The notes under the pieces are model-generated. The model had not been told where the DNA came from. It worked only from the letters and a program-made list of their open reading frames with translations, and did not search any database. From QHXQ01 sp045807745 (GTDB taxonomy: Bacteria; Acidobacteriota; Blastocatellia; Pyrinomonadales; Pyrinomonadaceae): DNA of 64,000 nucleotides. Location of the stretch: positions 1 to 64,000 of the forward strand of contig JBJMGT010000026.1 of the NCBI GenBank assembly GCA_045807745.1, in the 5' to 3' direction. This document shows, piece by piece, positions 51,607 to 61,392 of this stretch (the stretch's first letter is position 1; every line of letters starts with the position of its first letter). The position numbers and the translations under genes were made by a program.

Positions 51607-52599
51607 TTAGTCATTTCCCGCTGCCTGTATATAGCTTGAAGCGTCCAAAGTCTTGATCCTCGCGGCAAATGCTTTGTGAAACTTCTCAAGCGTTTCCCGA
51701 AACCACATATATTGCTGAGTCCAGTCCGACCGCATCATTGGATCAACATTATTCTTAATTAAGTAGACGTGGCTTTCCTTATAATCCGGGCGCTCATCCC
51801 AAACTAGCGTCTCTCCGATCTCCAGCTCTATGTCTTCCCTATGCTGCAATAATAAATGGTAGTGCGCTTTTGCGTCCGGCCCGGAAAGAGTTAAAGCGAC
51901 CTTTATCCATTTATCTCGGAAACCAGCAAGGGCAGATAGAACGAAGTATGACCGGCCGACTGTAAAGTTATACCAATGTTGCGGTAAGGGCTTCTGTGTT
52001 TTAAGAAAACTTCTCTGCTGTTGTAAATAGTCTCGGAACTCCGTCCAGTATTCGAGCCATAATTGCTTTCTTTCTGTTAGCTCCGCTAATTGGAAGTGGG
52101 CGGCTGCGCCAGACACTTTCTTCGTCCAGTCATTTGGCTTGCTCACAACGTTGAACTTGGGAGCCATCTGCGATCCGCCAATTCGCCATAGCTCAACCTC
52201 TAGACCGAAGAAGTTGAACCGCTCATCTGTTATTTCATTGAGCCAATCTAAAGTCGCACGATGCTCCTCGGTAAACCGTTCAGCAATCCAGACAATCCTT
52301 ACAGCTTCAAGTCCGGCTGCGTAGGTAAGTAGCTGACCTAAGTGAGTGTGATCTGTCCGTTCTAGCTGGTTTTCGATCAATACCCAGTTACCAGTGGTTG
52401 TCTCTTTACAGAGAATATCTGCTCTGAATGGCCCTACGCTCTTTTCTTGTGCCTCTAACTCTAAATCAATGCCAATGGTCTCTCCGAGCAATCTTAGGTT
52501 CTCGTCTAATGCCAACCAAGGCGTAAAGTCGTCTGACTCACTACCCCAAGCGGCTCTCAACTCAACCCGCTCCAAACGACCTAAAGCTGGAATGCTCAT
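51607..52599 (-). CDS. DUF4268 PD-(D/E)XK-like protein
   Basis: 330 residues. N-terminal half: VGPFRADILCKETTTGNWVLIENQLERTDHTHLGQLLTYAAGL. The Asp of FRADIL and Glu-x-Gln of IENQ occupy the positions of a PD-(D/E)XK active site, with Gln replacing the usual Lys. The C-terminal half is the DUF4268 domain (FNFFGLEVELWRIGGSQMAPKFNVVSKPNDW, then YWTEFRDYLQQQ and an aromatic-rich end). Codon use is AT-richer than its neighbours, suggesting acquisition. Such proteins often sit beside restriction-modification or defence genes, but none is adjacent here. Confidence 0.82.
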   Translation of the reverse strand: MSIPALGRLERVELRAAWGSESDDFTPWLALDENLRLLGETIGIDLELEAQEKSVGPFRADILCKETTTGNWVLIENQLERTDHTHLGQLLTYAAGLEAVRIVWIAERFTEEHRATLDWLNEITDERFNFFGLEVELWRIGGSQMAPKFNVVSKPNDWTKKVSGAAAHFQLAELTERKQLWLEYWTEFRDYLQQQRSFLKTQKPLPQHWYNFTVGRSYFVLSALAGFRDKWIKVALTLSGPDAKAHYHLLLQHREDIELEIGETLVWDERPDYKESHVYLIKNNVDPMMRSDWTQQYMWFRETLEKFHKAFAARIKTLDASSYIQAAGND

Positions 52600-52612
52600 C
52601 TCAGCCCCCTAA

Positions 52613-53389
52613 CTATTCCGCAGAACTATCTTTTTTGAGGAAGCGCGCGATGCCCTGTTGGCAGTCTGCGGTCAGGCGCGCGATGGTGTTGATGTCCACG
52701 CCGGTTTCGAGGGCGGTGTTGAAGGTCATGCCATCCATCTGATAGAGCAGCCGTTTCGAGAGCATGACGGCGGAGCGGCTGACGCGTTCGAAGCCGGCGA
52801 TGTAGCGCTCGACTTCCGTCTCAAAACTATCGTCAGCGAAGACGTGATTGATCAGCCCGATGCGCTCGGCTTCCGGCGCGCTCAACTCCGCGCCGCGCGT
52901 GATCAACTCGAAGGCACGCTTCTCCGAGACGTTGCGCCGGAGGATCGCCATCACCATCGCGGGCACAAAGCCGATCTTCACTTCCGGATAGCCGAAGCGC
53001 GCTGACTCGGCCGCCAGTACGATGTCACACGCAGTCGCTAAGCCGCACCCGCCCGCAAGCGCGCGCCCGCGCACCGCCGCCACAACGGGCACGCGCACCT
53101 CACGCACCAGCGTGAACAACTCCATCAACGAACGCGCGTCGGCCAAGTTATCCGCGACCGACCCTGCGGAAATCTTTTGCAACGCGGCGAGGTCTGCGCC
53201 GGAACAGAAGTCAGCGCCCGCGCCCATCAACAGGACGACGCGCACCGCCTCCTCCGCATCCGCCGCCCGCAGCGCTGCTTTCAGCCCAGCGATGACCGCG
53301 TCGTTTAGCGCGTTACGCTTCTCGGGCCGGTTCAAGGTCACGAGCGCAAACGCGCCTTCGACCGTGTAGAGCACTGGTTCGTCTTGCAT
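52613..53389 (-). CDS. Enoyl-CoA hydratase, possibly methylglutaconyl-CoA hydratase
   Basis: 258 residues, full crotonase length: LVTLNRPEKRNALNDAV, GADFCSGADLAALQKI, VVAAVRGRALAGGCGLATACDIVLAAESARFGYPEVKIGFVPAMV and GLINHVFADDSFETEVERYI. The Glu-containing catalytic block matches hydratases. Its companions (acyl-CoA carboxylase beta, AtuA pair) suggest leucine or acyclic-terpene breakdown, in which methylglutaconyl-CoA hydratase (LiuC) would fit. Specificity is inference. Confidence 0.85.
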   Translation of the reverse strand: MQDEPVLYTVEGAFALVTLNRPEKRNALNDAVIAGLKAALRAADAEEAVRVVLLMGAGADFCSGADLAALQKISAGSVADNLADARSLMELFTLVREVRVPVVAAVRGRALAGGCGLATACDIVLAAESARFGYPEVKIGFVPAMVMAILRRNVSEKRAFELITRGAELSAPEAERIGLINHVFADDSFETEVERYIAGFERVSRSAVMLSKRLLYQMDGMTFNTALETGVDINTIARLTADCQQGIARFLKKDSSAE

Positions 53390-53413
53390 AAAAATTTGCG
53401 CTGTTGCAACCGG

Positions 53414-53578
53414 TTAACGCCGGCGCGACAACGCGACGATGGCGATGCCGACAATTAACAGCGGCGGCGCGACCCAGAACGTGCCGGCGTTCGCCACCCG
53501 CTTAAGATTGAGAATCGAGAGCACGGCTGCGGCGACGATACACAGCAGACCGATCAGACGTAGAAGTTGGGGCGACAT
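53414..53578 (-). CDS. 54-residue membrane protein
   Basis: From ATG 53578 with AAGGAG at ideal spacing: MSPQLLRLIGLLCIVAAAVL, a linker SILNLKRVANAGTFW, then a second helix VAPPLLIVGIAIVAL and SRRR. Two transmembrane helices with short charged ends. No family recognised. The strong ribosome-binding site argues that it is real. It lies between the enoyl-CoA hydratase and alpha/beta hydrolase genes in the same direction. Confidence 0.68.
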   Translation of the reverse strand: MSPQLLRLIGLLCIVAAAVLSILNLKRVANAGTFWVAPPLLIVGIAIVALSRRR

Positions 53579-53632
53579 AGGAGACTCCTTTCGGCAATGG
53601 ACAAAGCGTTAGGACGGAACGAACGGCTAATC

Positions 53633-54529
53633 TCAATCTGCTAACAGGAATTTGAGCAGCGCCTCGTTGACCTCCGCCGGCGCTTCCTGCTGCACCCAGT
53701 GATTGACCTGCGCGAGCCGCAACTCTTGATACGGCGCGGCGACGTATGCGCTGACGCCCTCGACTGTCGCCGGCACGATGAACTGATCGCGCTCGCCGTA
53801 AACGAACAGCGTCGGCACGCGCACGCGTCCGTCAGCGCCCGGCCGCCAATCACGCGCGCGCTGAAACATTTTGCGGACGTTCGCCCGATAGTAATTGATC
53901 GCACCCGTGAGCGCCTCGACTTCGTCGCTTGGCCCCTTTTGTTTGAGCGCGTTCTTATAGACGGCGAGGTCTGTGTCGTTGAATGTGCCGCGCCGCGCTG
54001 TGGCTTTGAACATCTTTTCGAGTTGCGCGAAATCATGCGCGCTGATCCACCATTCCGGCACGCGCGGCAGTTGAAAAAAGAGCATGTACCAACTGCGCAA
54101 CGCCTGTTGCCACGACAGATTTGCGCGCCAGACCGCAGACGGCGGCACTTGCAGCACAGCCAGCTTCCAGACATATTCGGGATGCCGCTCAGCCACAGCC
54201 CACGCAACGATCCCGCCCCAGTCATGCCCGACAATCGCCGCCTCACGCGCGCCGCAGTGGCGGATGAGACCGAGCACGTCATCCACCAGTTTGTCGATCA
54301 AGTAGTCCGAGACTTGGCCCGGCTTATCACTCAGATTGTAGCCGCGCATATCAACTGCGACGACGCGGAAGTGCGCGCCGAGCGCCGGCAGTTGATAGCG
54401 CCAAGAGTACCAGCATTCGGGAAAACCGTGCAGCAACACCACCAACCGCTCGCCCGCGCCACACTCGGCGTAATGCAAGCGCACATCGCCCACCTGCGCA
54501 TAACCGTGGCTGAAGATCGGTTCGCTCAT
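53633..54529 (-). CDS. Alpha/beta hydrolase, epoxide hydrolase-like
   Basis: 298 residues. Motifs in order: LHGFPECWYSWRYQLPAL (oxyanion HGFP), VVAVDMRGYNLSDKP, the nucleophile elbow VGHDWGGIVAW with Asp near residue 103, and the C-terminal acid/His region LFVYGERDQFIVPATVEGV and VNHWVQQEAP. The Asp nucleophile indicates epoxide hydrolase or haloalkane-dehalogenase chemistry; two cap tyrosines of epoxide hydrolases cannot be confirmed by eye. It sits in the acyl-CoA catabolic gene group. Confidence 0.87.
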   Translation of the reverse strand: MSEPIFSHGYAQVGDVRLHYAECGAGERLVVLLHGFPECWYSWRYQLPALGAHFRVVAVDMRGYNLSDKPGQVSDYLIDKLVDDVLGLIRHCGAREAAIVGHDWGGIVAWAVAERHPEYVWKLAVLQVPPSAVWRANLSWQQALRSWYMLFFQLPRVPEWWISAHDFAQLEKMFKATARRGTFNDTDLAVYKNALKQKGPSDEVEALTGAINYYRANVRKMFQRARDWRPGADGRVRVPTLFVYGERDQFIVPATVEGVSAYVAAPYQELRLAQVNHWVQQEAPAEVNEALLKFLLAD

Positions 54530-54531
54530 AT

Positions 54532-54954
54532 TTAGCGGCGGCGTTTCTTTTGCTCCCTAACGAGTGACTTTAAACCGCGTGCCAGCACCTCATGCAACAA
54601 CTCTATTCTGCCTCCGAGCTTTGAACGGTCGGCACTCTTTTCCTTTTCACCTAAGCCGCGTTGCTTTACAAGCGAGGCGAGCAGTTCAATGTCTTCCGGT
54701 AAAAGGACGGGGTTGTGCAGCAACTCCTCATGGCACTCATAACAGAAAACTCCGGTTAGCCCTTCGCAATCCCATGGACATGACGGAAACACTTTCTCTC
54801 TAAACGTGCCTCGACGATTGGCAGAGCGACCGAAGAAGCGTTCAGCAACATAATGATGCTTTGTTGCGTGACTGCGCCCTTCAGGAGTGGGACGTGCGTA
54901 TGTGCCTGCCTTCCGATGCAGGTTGCAATTACAGATTGCACAGCGCTCAGTCAT
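54532..54954 (-). CDS. HNH-like zinc-binding protein
   Basis: 140 residues from ATG 54954; a longer frame to 55017 would overlap the AtuA small gene. Two cysteine pairs, CAICNC at the start and FCYECHEELLHNPV near residue 75, bracket ATKHHYVAERFFG with paired His. This resembles an HNH/beta-beta-alpha-metal nuclease in which CxxC pairs hold structural zinc and HH...N acts catalytically. It lies between two genes of the AtuA/Nudix group and the hydrolase, with different codon use, so it looks inserted. A non-nuclease zinc protein is possible. Confidence 0.55.
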   Translation of the reverse strand: MTERCAICNCNLHRKAGTYARPTPEGRSHATKHHYVAERFFGRSANRRGTFREKVFPSCPWDCEGLTGVFCYECHEELLHNPVLLPEDIELLASLVKQRGLGEKEKSADRSKLGGRIELLHEVLARGLKSLVREQKKRRR

Positions 54955-54976
54955 ATTGTTCGTAGCGGCTAACTCA

Positions 54977-55318
54977 CTATAGACCGAGTGCTCGCACCTC
55001 TTCGTCGGGCACTTCAATCTGCATGCGCAGGAGCGCGGTTGAGAAGGTCTTGCCTTGCGCGTCGGTCATCAGAGAGAGCGTGCCGCCGCCGCCGAGGGAT
55101 TCATGCAGGAGAAAGTTGAGCGCGCCGATATTCGGCAACTCGAAGCGTTCGACCGTGCCGTGACAGATGCCGGTGAAATGCGCTTTGACGCGCGCGGCCG
55201 TCACTTCGCGCACCAGCAGCGGATAGTAGTCCGCGCGTAGCGCGATCAATCCGACGTTCGCCGTGTCGCCTTTGTCGCCGGAGCGCGCGTGCGCGAGCTT
55301 GGTTAATTGAATTCGCAT
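54977..55318 (-). CDS. AtuA-associated small protein (AtuA ferredoxin-like fold)
   Basis: 113 residues from ATG 55318. Family block: LTKLAHARSGDKGDTANVGLIAL, then GTVERFELPNIGALNFLLHESLGGGGTLSL. In many AtuA proteins this unit is the C-terminal domain; here it is a separate gene, and the large AtuA gene nearby lacks it. The two presumably form one complex in acyclic terpene or branched acyl-CoA degradation. Confidence 0.85.
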   Translation of the reverse strand: MRIQLTKLAHARSGDKGDTANVGLIALRADYYPLLVREVTAARVKAHFTGICHGTVERFELPNIGALNFLLHESLGGGGTLSLMTDAQGKTFSTALLRMQIEVPDEEVRALGL

Positions 55319-55326
55319 AACTTCGA

Positions 55327-55959
55327 TCAATGTTTACTTTCAGACAGCAGGTTTTGCTGCCAGAGCGTGAGCCAGTGGAACGCGGCGACGACGAGTGCGT
55401 GCGTGATCAGGCCGTCGGCGATGAGTTGGGGAATGTCCGCGAGCGGCACGAGCCGCACGGCCGTGTGTTCGGTAGCTTCGTGCTTGGGCGCTTTAACGAG
55501 TTGCACGTCGCGCGCGAGAAACGTGTGCAGCCAGTTGTCGTGGATCGCCGGGTTCGGGCGGACGCGCCCCAGTGTGCTGACCTCGCGCGCGGCATAGCCG
55601 GTCTCTTCCAACGTCTCGCGCGCCGCCGCTTCACGCGGCGACTCGCCCTCGTCCACCATGCCGCCGGGAATCTCCAACGTCACATCGCCGGAGCCGTGTC
55701 GGTATTGTTCAATCATCACAACTTCATTATCCGCAGTCAACGGGATGACGTTGATCCAATCGCCGGCCGTCAACACGTAGAAATCGTGCTCCTGTCCCGT
55801 CTGCGGACTCGCGCTCCAATCGCGGCGCACGCAAAAGACGCGACAGTCAGCCACAATCTCCGAGCGCGCACACTGCCACAGCGCAGACTCTGCGCCAAAG
55901 TGCGCGCGATCAAAGCGCGGCGGCACAGGCAAATCAGCTTGATCATGTTCATTACTCAA
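55327..55959 (-). CDS. Nudix hydrolase
   Basis: 210 residues if TTG 55959 is used, which overlaps the AtuA stop as TTGA; the frame is open further upstream to 56016. Nudix box: GGMVDEGESPREAAARETLEETGY, complete with REx2EExG residues. The ADP-ribose pyrophosphatase-like N-terminal sheet (DWINVIPLTADNEVVMIEQYRHG) is present. It may hydrolyse ADP-ribose, CoA derivatives or similar; a CoA-related role would fit the context but is not shown. Confidence 0.88.
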   Translation of the reverse strand: MSNEHDQADLPVPPRFDRAHFGAESALWQCARSEIVADCRVFCVRRDWSASPQTGQEHDFYVLTAGDWINVIPLTADNEVVMIEQYRHGSGDVTLEIPGGMVDEGESPREAAARETLEETGYAAREVSTLGRVRPNPAIHDNWLHTFLARDVQLVKAPKHEATEHTAVRLVPLADIPQLIADGLITHALVVAAFHWLTLWQQNLLSESKH

Positions 55960-57326
55960 ACTGCCAATACCTCCACGCGCGGCTCGATTTCGGTCTTCGG
56001 AATGAGCGCGGGCCAATAAGCGACGATCTCTTCAACCTTTGGTCGCCCGCCCGCGAAGCCGGTCACGCCGGGCGGCCCCGTCAGAATCAACGGCGCGATC
56101 TCTTTGGTGAATCGCTCAACCGCCGCACGGTCTGAGCCGCGCACGCCGACGCGCAGTTGCACTTCAGCGAGATCGGCCGGCGGCGGGCCGGCCAGCGCGC
56201 CGTGCGTTGCATTCGCGCCGACGAACTCGGTCAGCATCTGATCGAAGCGCAGCCCCAGCCGCTCAAGTCGCGCCCGCAGAATTTTATCGGCTGCTTGCGC
56301 CTTTGCGTATGCATCGGGCCAAGCATAGACGAGCGTGCCGACCGCTTTGAAGCCGGCCGCGTAGCTGATCGAGACTTTCAAAAACTCAGTCGCCGGTCGC
56401 CCCTTGATGCCATAGACGCGGACGCGATCAGGGCCCGCATCTTCGAGTTTGATCGTCGTGAAGTCCGCGACGCAATCGGGCGTGAGGTACTCGTGCGGGT
56501 CGCCCATCTCGTAGACGAGTTGTTCCTTGACCGTCGGGAGTGAGACGCGCCCGCCCGTGCCTTCGTGTTTGGTGATGACGAACGTGCCGTCGGGCGCGGC
56601 TTCGACAATCGGATAACCGACATGCGCGAGATCGGGAATCGTCTGCCACTCATATTGACAGTTGCCGCCCGAACATTGCGCGCCGCACTCGATGATATGC
56701 CCCGCGATAGTGCCAGCAGAGAGCCTGTCCCAATCATCCGCGCGCCAGCCGAACTCATGAATCAGCGGCGCGAGCGTCAGCCCCGTATCGGTCGCGCGGC
56801 CCGTGATGACGATCTGCGCGCCGCGCCCAAGTGCTTCGACTATCGGCCACGCGCCGAGATAGACGTTCGCGCTTTGAATCTGACCGCGCACGGTCGCGAG
56901 CTGCTCGTTCGTGTCCATGTTGCGTAGTTCAATGCCGCGCGCGAGCAGGTTGTCGATGCGCGCCATGATATCGTCGCCGGTGACGATGCCGATGCGGAGC
57001 CGACCCGCGAGACCTAACTCGCGCGCTACGTCCGCGACCGCCGCCGCGCAGGCGGGCGGATTGACGCCGCCTGCATTGGCCGTCACGCGTATGTTGCGTG
57101 CGACGCACGCGGGCAGAATCTCGCGCATCAAGGGCACGAAGTCGCGCGCGTAACCCATGCGTGGATCGCGCGCGCGCTGTTTCTGCATAATCGACATCGT
57201 GACTTCCGCCAGATAGTCGAGCATCAGATAATCAATGGGGCCACCTGCGACCTGCCGTACCGGCGCGTCCAGCATGTCGCCCCAGAAGCCTTGCCCACTG
57301 GCGATACGAATCCGTTCTCTCATCAC
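55956..57326 (-). CDS. atuA: AtuA / DUF1446 acyclic terpene utilisation protein
   Basis: 456 residues. DUF1446 blocks: IASGQGFWGDMLDAPVRQV, VTANAGGVNPPACAAAV, GAQIVITGRATDTGLTLAPLIHEFGW, GHIIECGAQCSGGNCQYEW and GPPGVTGFAGGRPKV. The family is required for growth on citronellol and similar acyclic terpenoids and is often found with geranyl-CoA or methylcrotonyl-CoA carboxylase genes, as here. The C-terminal ferredoxin-like domain is encoded separately at 54977-55318. Confidence 0.88.
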   Translation of the reverse strand: MMRERIRIASGQGFWGDMLDAPVRQVAGGPIDYLMLDYLAEVTMSIMQKQRARDPRMGYARDFVPLMREILPACVARNIRVTANAGGVNPPACAAAVADVARELGLAGRLRIGIVTGDDIMARIDNLLARGIELRNMDTNEQLATVRGQIQSANVYLGAWPIVEALGRGAQIVITGRATDTGLTLAPLIHEFGWRADDWDRLSAGTIAGHIIECGAQCSGGNCQYEWQTIPDLAHVGYPIVEAAPDGTFVITKHEGTGGRVSLPTVKEQLVYEMGDPHEYLTPDCVADFTTIKLEDAGPDRVRVYGIKGRPATEFLKVSISYAAGFKAVGTLVYAWPDAYAKAQAADKILRARLERLGLRFDQMLTEFVGANATHGALAGPPPADLAEVQLRVGVRGSDRAAVERFTKEIAPLILTGPPGVTGFAGGRPKVEEIVAYWPALIPKTEIEPRVEVLAV

Positions 57327-57462
57327 TCAGACGTTGATGCTATTCACAAAATTGAGCGGGCGACGCAGCCCTTTTAGTGGCGGACGCGTCGCCCGCAGTT
57401 GAACGTATGCAGCCGGCATTGCAACGCGTGCGCGTTCGATGCCGCCTGTTGCAGCCGATCCC

Positions 57463-58338
57463 CTATAGACTCGGCGGCGGTGTGGCCGGTTGTTCAGCCG
57501 GCGGAGCCGGTGGTGCGGCGCTACGCCGACGGCTACCACGACGGCGCCGCCCGCCGCCCATCGCACCGCCACCGCCACCGCTGTGGAACGAGAACTGGTG
57601 CGACTCGCCGCTCGTGTTCATGAGCATCAGACCGTTGCCGGTCTTCTTCGCGCGCAACGAGAGAATCTTGGCCGGCAGTTCCGTGCCGAAGCGCATCGAG
57701 ACGGCCGTCTGACCGGGGAACGACTGCGTGGTGAGCGTGCCGGTCTGCGTGTTCCCGCCGCTCTCCAGCGTGAAGTTGTTGCCGGTGATGGTAAGCGTCG
57801 CGTCGCCGGTCATGCTGCCGTCCGGATAGTTGATCGTGCCGGTGTACGTGCCGTCGAGGCTCGCCGGATCACCCACACGGCCGAGACTGCTCATCGCGCC
57901 GCCCTGTGCCATAGGCATCGCGCCGGACGTATCGGCGGGCGTCTCCATCGTCGTGCCCGCCGGTGCGGCCGCAGCCGCGCGCCGACGACCGCGCCGACGA
58001 CGACCGCCGGTGCTCGGAGCAGTCATGGTCATGTCGCCGGTGTTGGCGTTCGAGTTCTGCATGGACGTGTCGCCAGCCATGTTCGCGTTGTCGCCCATGC
58101 TGCCGGTCGTGTCGCCTGTGTTGGCGTTCATAGCGCCGGAGCTTGCGCGCCGACCGCGCCGACCACGTCGCCGGCTCGGTTTAGTGGTCATAGTCGTGTT
58201 GTCGTTCTGCATCGACGCGTCGTTGGTCGTGCTGCTGTTGGTGTTCTGCGCGAGACCTGAGAGGTCTGCGCCGACCAGCACGAACGTAGCGACAAGCGCG
58301 CACAGACGTAACAGTGTGCTCGTGTTGCTCTGCTTCAC
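57463..58338 (-). CDS. Secreted protein with three Arg-rich clusters
   Basis: 291 residues from GTG 58338 with AGGAGGAG upstream. Signal peptide VATFVLVGADLSGLAQ. The mature protein alternates Asn/Thr/Met/Gly-rich stretches with polycationic patches (SRRRGRRGRR near residue 56, GGRRRRGRRR near 113, GGGRRRRGSRRR near 263). A compact beta domain lies at about 158-240 (LDGTYTGTINYPDGSMTGDATLTITGNNFTLE). No family recognised for the whole. The Arg clusters may bind polysaccharide, DNA or RNA outside the cell. It is flanked by unrelated catabolic genes. Confidence 0.75.
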   Translation of the reverse strand: MKQSNTSTLLRLCALVATFVLVGADLSGLAQNTNSSTTNDASMQNDNTTMTTKPSRRRGRRGRRASSGAMNANTGDTTGSMGDNANMAGDTSMQNSNANTGDMTMTAPSTGGRRRRGRRRAAAAAPAGTTMETPADTSGAMPMAQGGAMSSLGRVGDPASLDGTYTGTINYPDGSMTGDATLTITGNNFTLESGGNTQTGTLTTQSFPGQTAVSMRFGTELPAKILSLRAKKTGNGLMLMNTSGESHQFSFHSGGGGGAMGGGRRRRGSRRRSAAPPAPPAEQPATPPPSL

Positions 58339-58510
58339 GGTTGTTCTCCTCCTGTAGTCAATACGCGAGCCGCACGTGCGTACAGGCCCGCAACTTGGGG
58401 GAACGTCAAACAGTTATGCGCTTGAAAACTGTAACGCTAGTTTCGCACAAAAAGCCGGTCATTTGCACGTCAAATTCCACACCCGCCGCCGCTTCAGCCC
58501 GCGCCGTCGC

Positions 58511-60154
<1,644 letters not shown>

Positions 60155-60461
60155 ACGTGCGGCGGACAGTCAGGGGCGGCGCGTGGGTGCATGAACGCGG
60201 CCCCCGTGCCCGTGCTTACCTTTTGATCTTTCAGAGCTTAACGGTGCGCCCAACATAGCACAGCCGCGCGACGTTCGCCAACGGGCCTTAAAAGCAGTAG
60301 CGGCCTGATTTGAGATCTTTGCTCAATACATACCGGCCTTTGTTTTCCACTAGCCCCCATAGCAGCCAGAGCGCCGCGCGCCGTCTATAGTGTGGATATA
60401 CTGCGTGCGCGGTATAACACGCTTATATGAGTGTTATACGGCGCGCGCAGTATAATCAGTA
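60155..60461. other. Intergenic region left of the cassette array
   Basis: 307 bases with no reading frame I would call. It carries the dyad at 60399-60452 and a TATAAT at 60451-60456. It contains no recognisable attI-like site or integrase end. Confidence 0.5.
60399..60452. repeat. 22-bp inverted repeat next to the first cassette
   Basis: The arms 60399-60420 and 60431-60452 pair at 20 of 22 positions around a 10-base loop; each contains GTATAAC/GTTATAC. It ends 9 bases before the first cassette junction and overlaps a TATAAT. It could be an operator, a terminator or a folded recombination target. No T-run. Confidence 0.7.
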
Positions 60462-60462
60462 G

Positions 60463-61386
60463 TTAGATTGCTTTTAGTTGCGAAAACAAGTCTGTTGAAA
60501 TAGTGCAATGCCTAATGAGAAAACATTCAGTGAACTGCTTTTTGAGGAATATCTTGTCTCGCAAGGGATAACAACCTTCGATTATGAGAAAGATTGGGAA
60601 GGGATACCTACGCATCCTGATTATACTGTCTATCACAATGGCGATACTTTTATCTTCGATGTGAAGGAATTCGATTATCACCCACTTCATTCGGGGCAGA
60701 TTGTTTTCGACAATCCTTGTGATCGCATCCGTGAGAAGATTAATAAGGTTCGCACCCAGTTTAAGTACTTCAAAGATAAACCATGCTGCTTGGTTCTTTA
60801 TACTCATGACCCCATGGTTGAGTTACACGAATGGACAACAATGCTTGGTGCTATGTATGGTGATTTTGGCGTTACTATGCCTTTTGATCCAGAGAAAGGC
60901 TCAGCCGTTCCGGATTCTACTCGGCACGCCTTTTTAACTGGCGGAAAAATGTTCCGCTATGAATCTTCTAAGCCGCAGAATCAAACTGTCAGTGCTCTCG
61001 TGACATTGCGTTATGTTCATGTAGGTCAAAGACGTTATAGGAAGGTTTTCCGCGACTCTTTGAAAACAGGAGAGCACATAGCTCCAGCCGATGTGGATTT
61101 TGATATTGATGAAAAGCATGTGAGCGTAGCCGTGTGGGAAAACGCCTTTGCTAGAATTCCTTTTCCAAGAGAAATGTTCGCTGGTTTTTATGATGAGCGT
61201 TGGGGTGTGGACGGAGATGTGATAACGCGAATTTTCGCGGGTGAAGGTATTCTCGCTCTCGAAGAGCTTGATAAATCAGAGACTTGAATATCTCCAATGG
61301 CGCAATCTAACAACGGCATGCACCCGACGCCCCCACACGAAGTCTCTCAAGAACGTTGAATAAGGGGGCGCGGGTGATGCCCGGCG
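60463..61386 (+). mobile_element. Integron gene cassette 1
   Basis: The left boundary is G^TTAGATTGC at 60462-60471. The attC at the right opens with GCAATCTAAC (61302-61311), its exact 10-base complement, as required when the cassette is circular. One gene fills the cassette, with little non-coding DNA. Base composition is markedly AT-richer than the chromosome. Confidence 0.85.
60508..61287 (+). CDS. PD-(D/E)XK nuclease-like cassette protein
   Basis: 259 residues. After a helical start comes IPTHPDYTVYHNGDTFIFDVKEF near residues 33-55, in which PDY and D-V-K match a PD-(D/E)XK nuclease core, followed by a helical and mixed region (NPCDRIREKINKVRTQFKYF). The C-terminal half, including LVTLRYVHVGQRRYRKVF, is not recognised. 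No signal peptide or membrane segment. It occupies an integron cassette by itself. A nuclease role in genome or phage defence is inference; there is no partner methylase beyond the unrelated cassette 2. Confidence 0.72.
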   Translation: MPNEKTFSELLFEEYLVSQGITTFDYEKDWEGIPTHPDYTVYHNGDTFIFDVKEFDYHPLHSGQIVFDNPCDRIREKINKVRTQFKYFKDKPCCLVLYTHDPMVELHEWTTMLGAMYGDFGVTMPFDPEKGSAVPDSTRHAFLTGGKMFRYESSKPQNQTVSALVTLRYVHVGQRRYRKVFRDSLKTGEHIAPADVDFDIDEKHVSVAVWENAFARIPFPREMFAGFYDERWGVDGDVITRIFAGEGILALEELDKSET

Positions 61387-61392
61387 TTAGCC
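61302..61392 (+). other. attC site 1
   Basis: The inverse core ATCTAAC (61305-61311) and core GTTAGCC (61386-61392) bound a folded arm pair: CTAACAACGGCATGCACCCG (61307-61326) continuing to 61334, against 61364-61390. The pairing leaves a G and an A extrahelical on the left arm, the strand signature used by integron integrases. It lies 14 bases after the cassette-1 gene stop. Confidence 0.9.

Noticed and set aside
54960..54990. CGGCTAAC near 54965 as another attC inverse core
   Set aside because: No paired right-hand core or complementary arms are present nearby.
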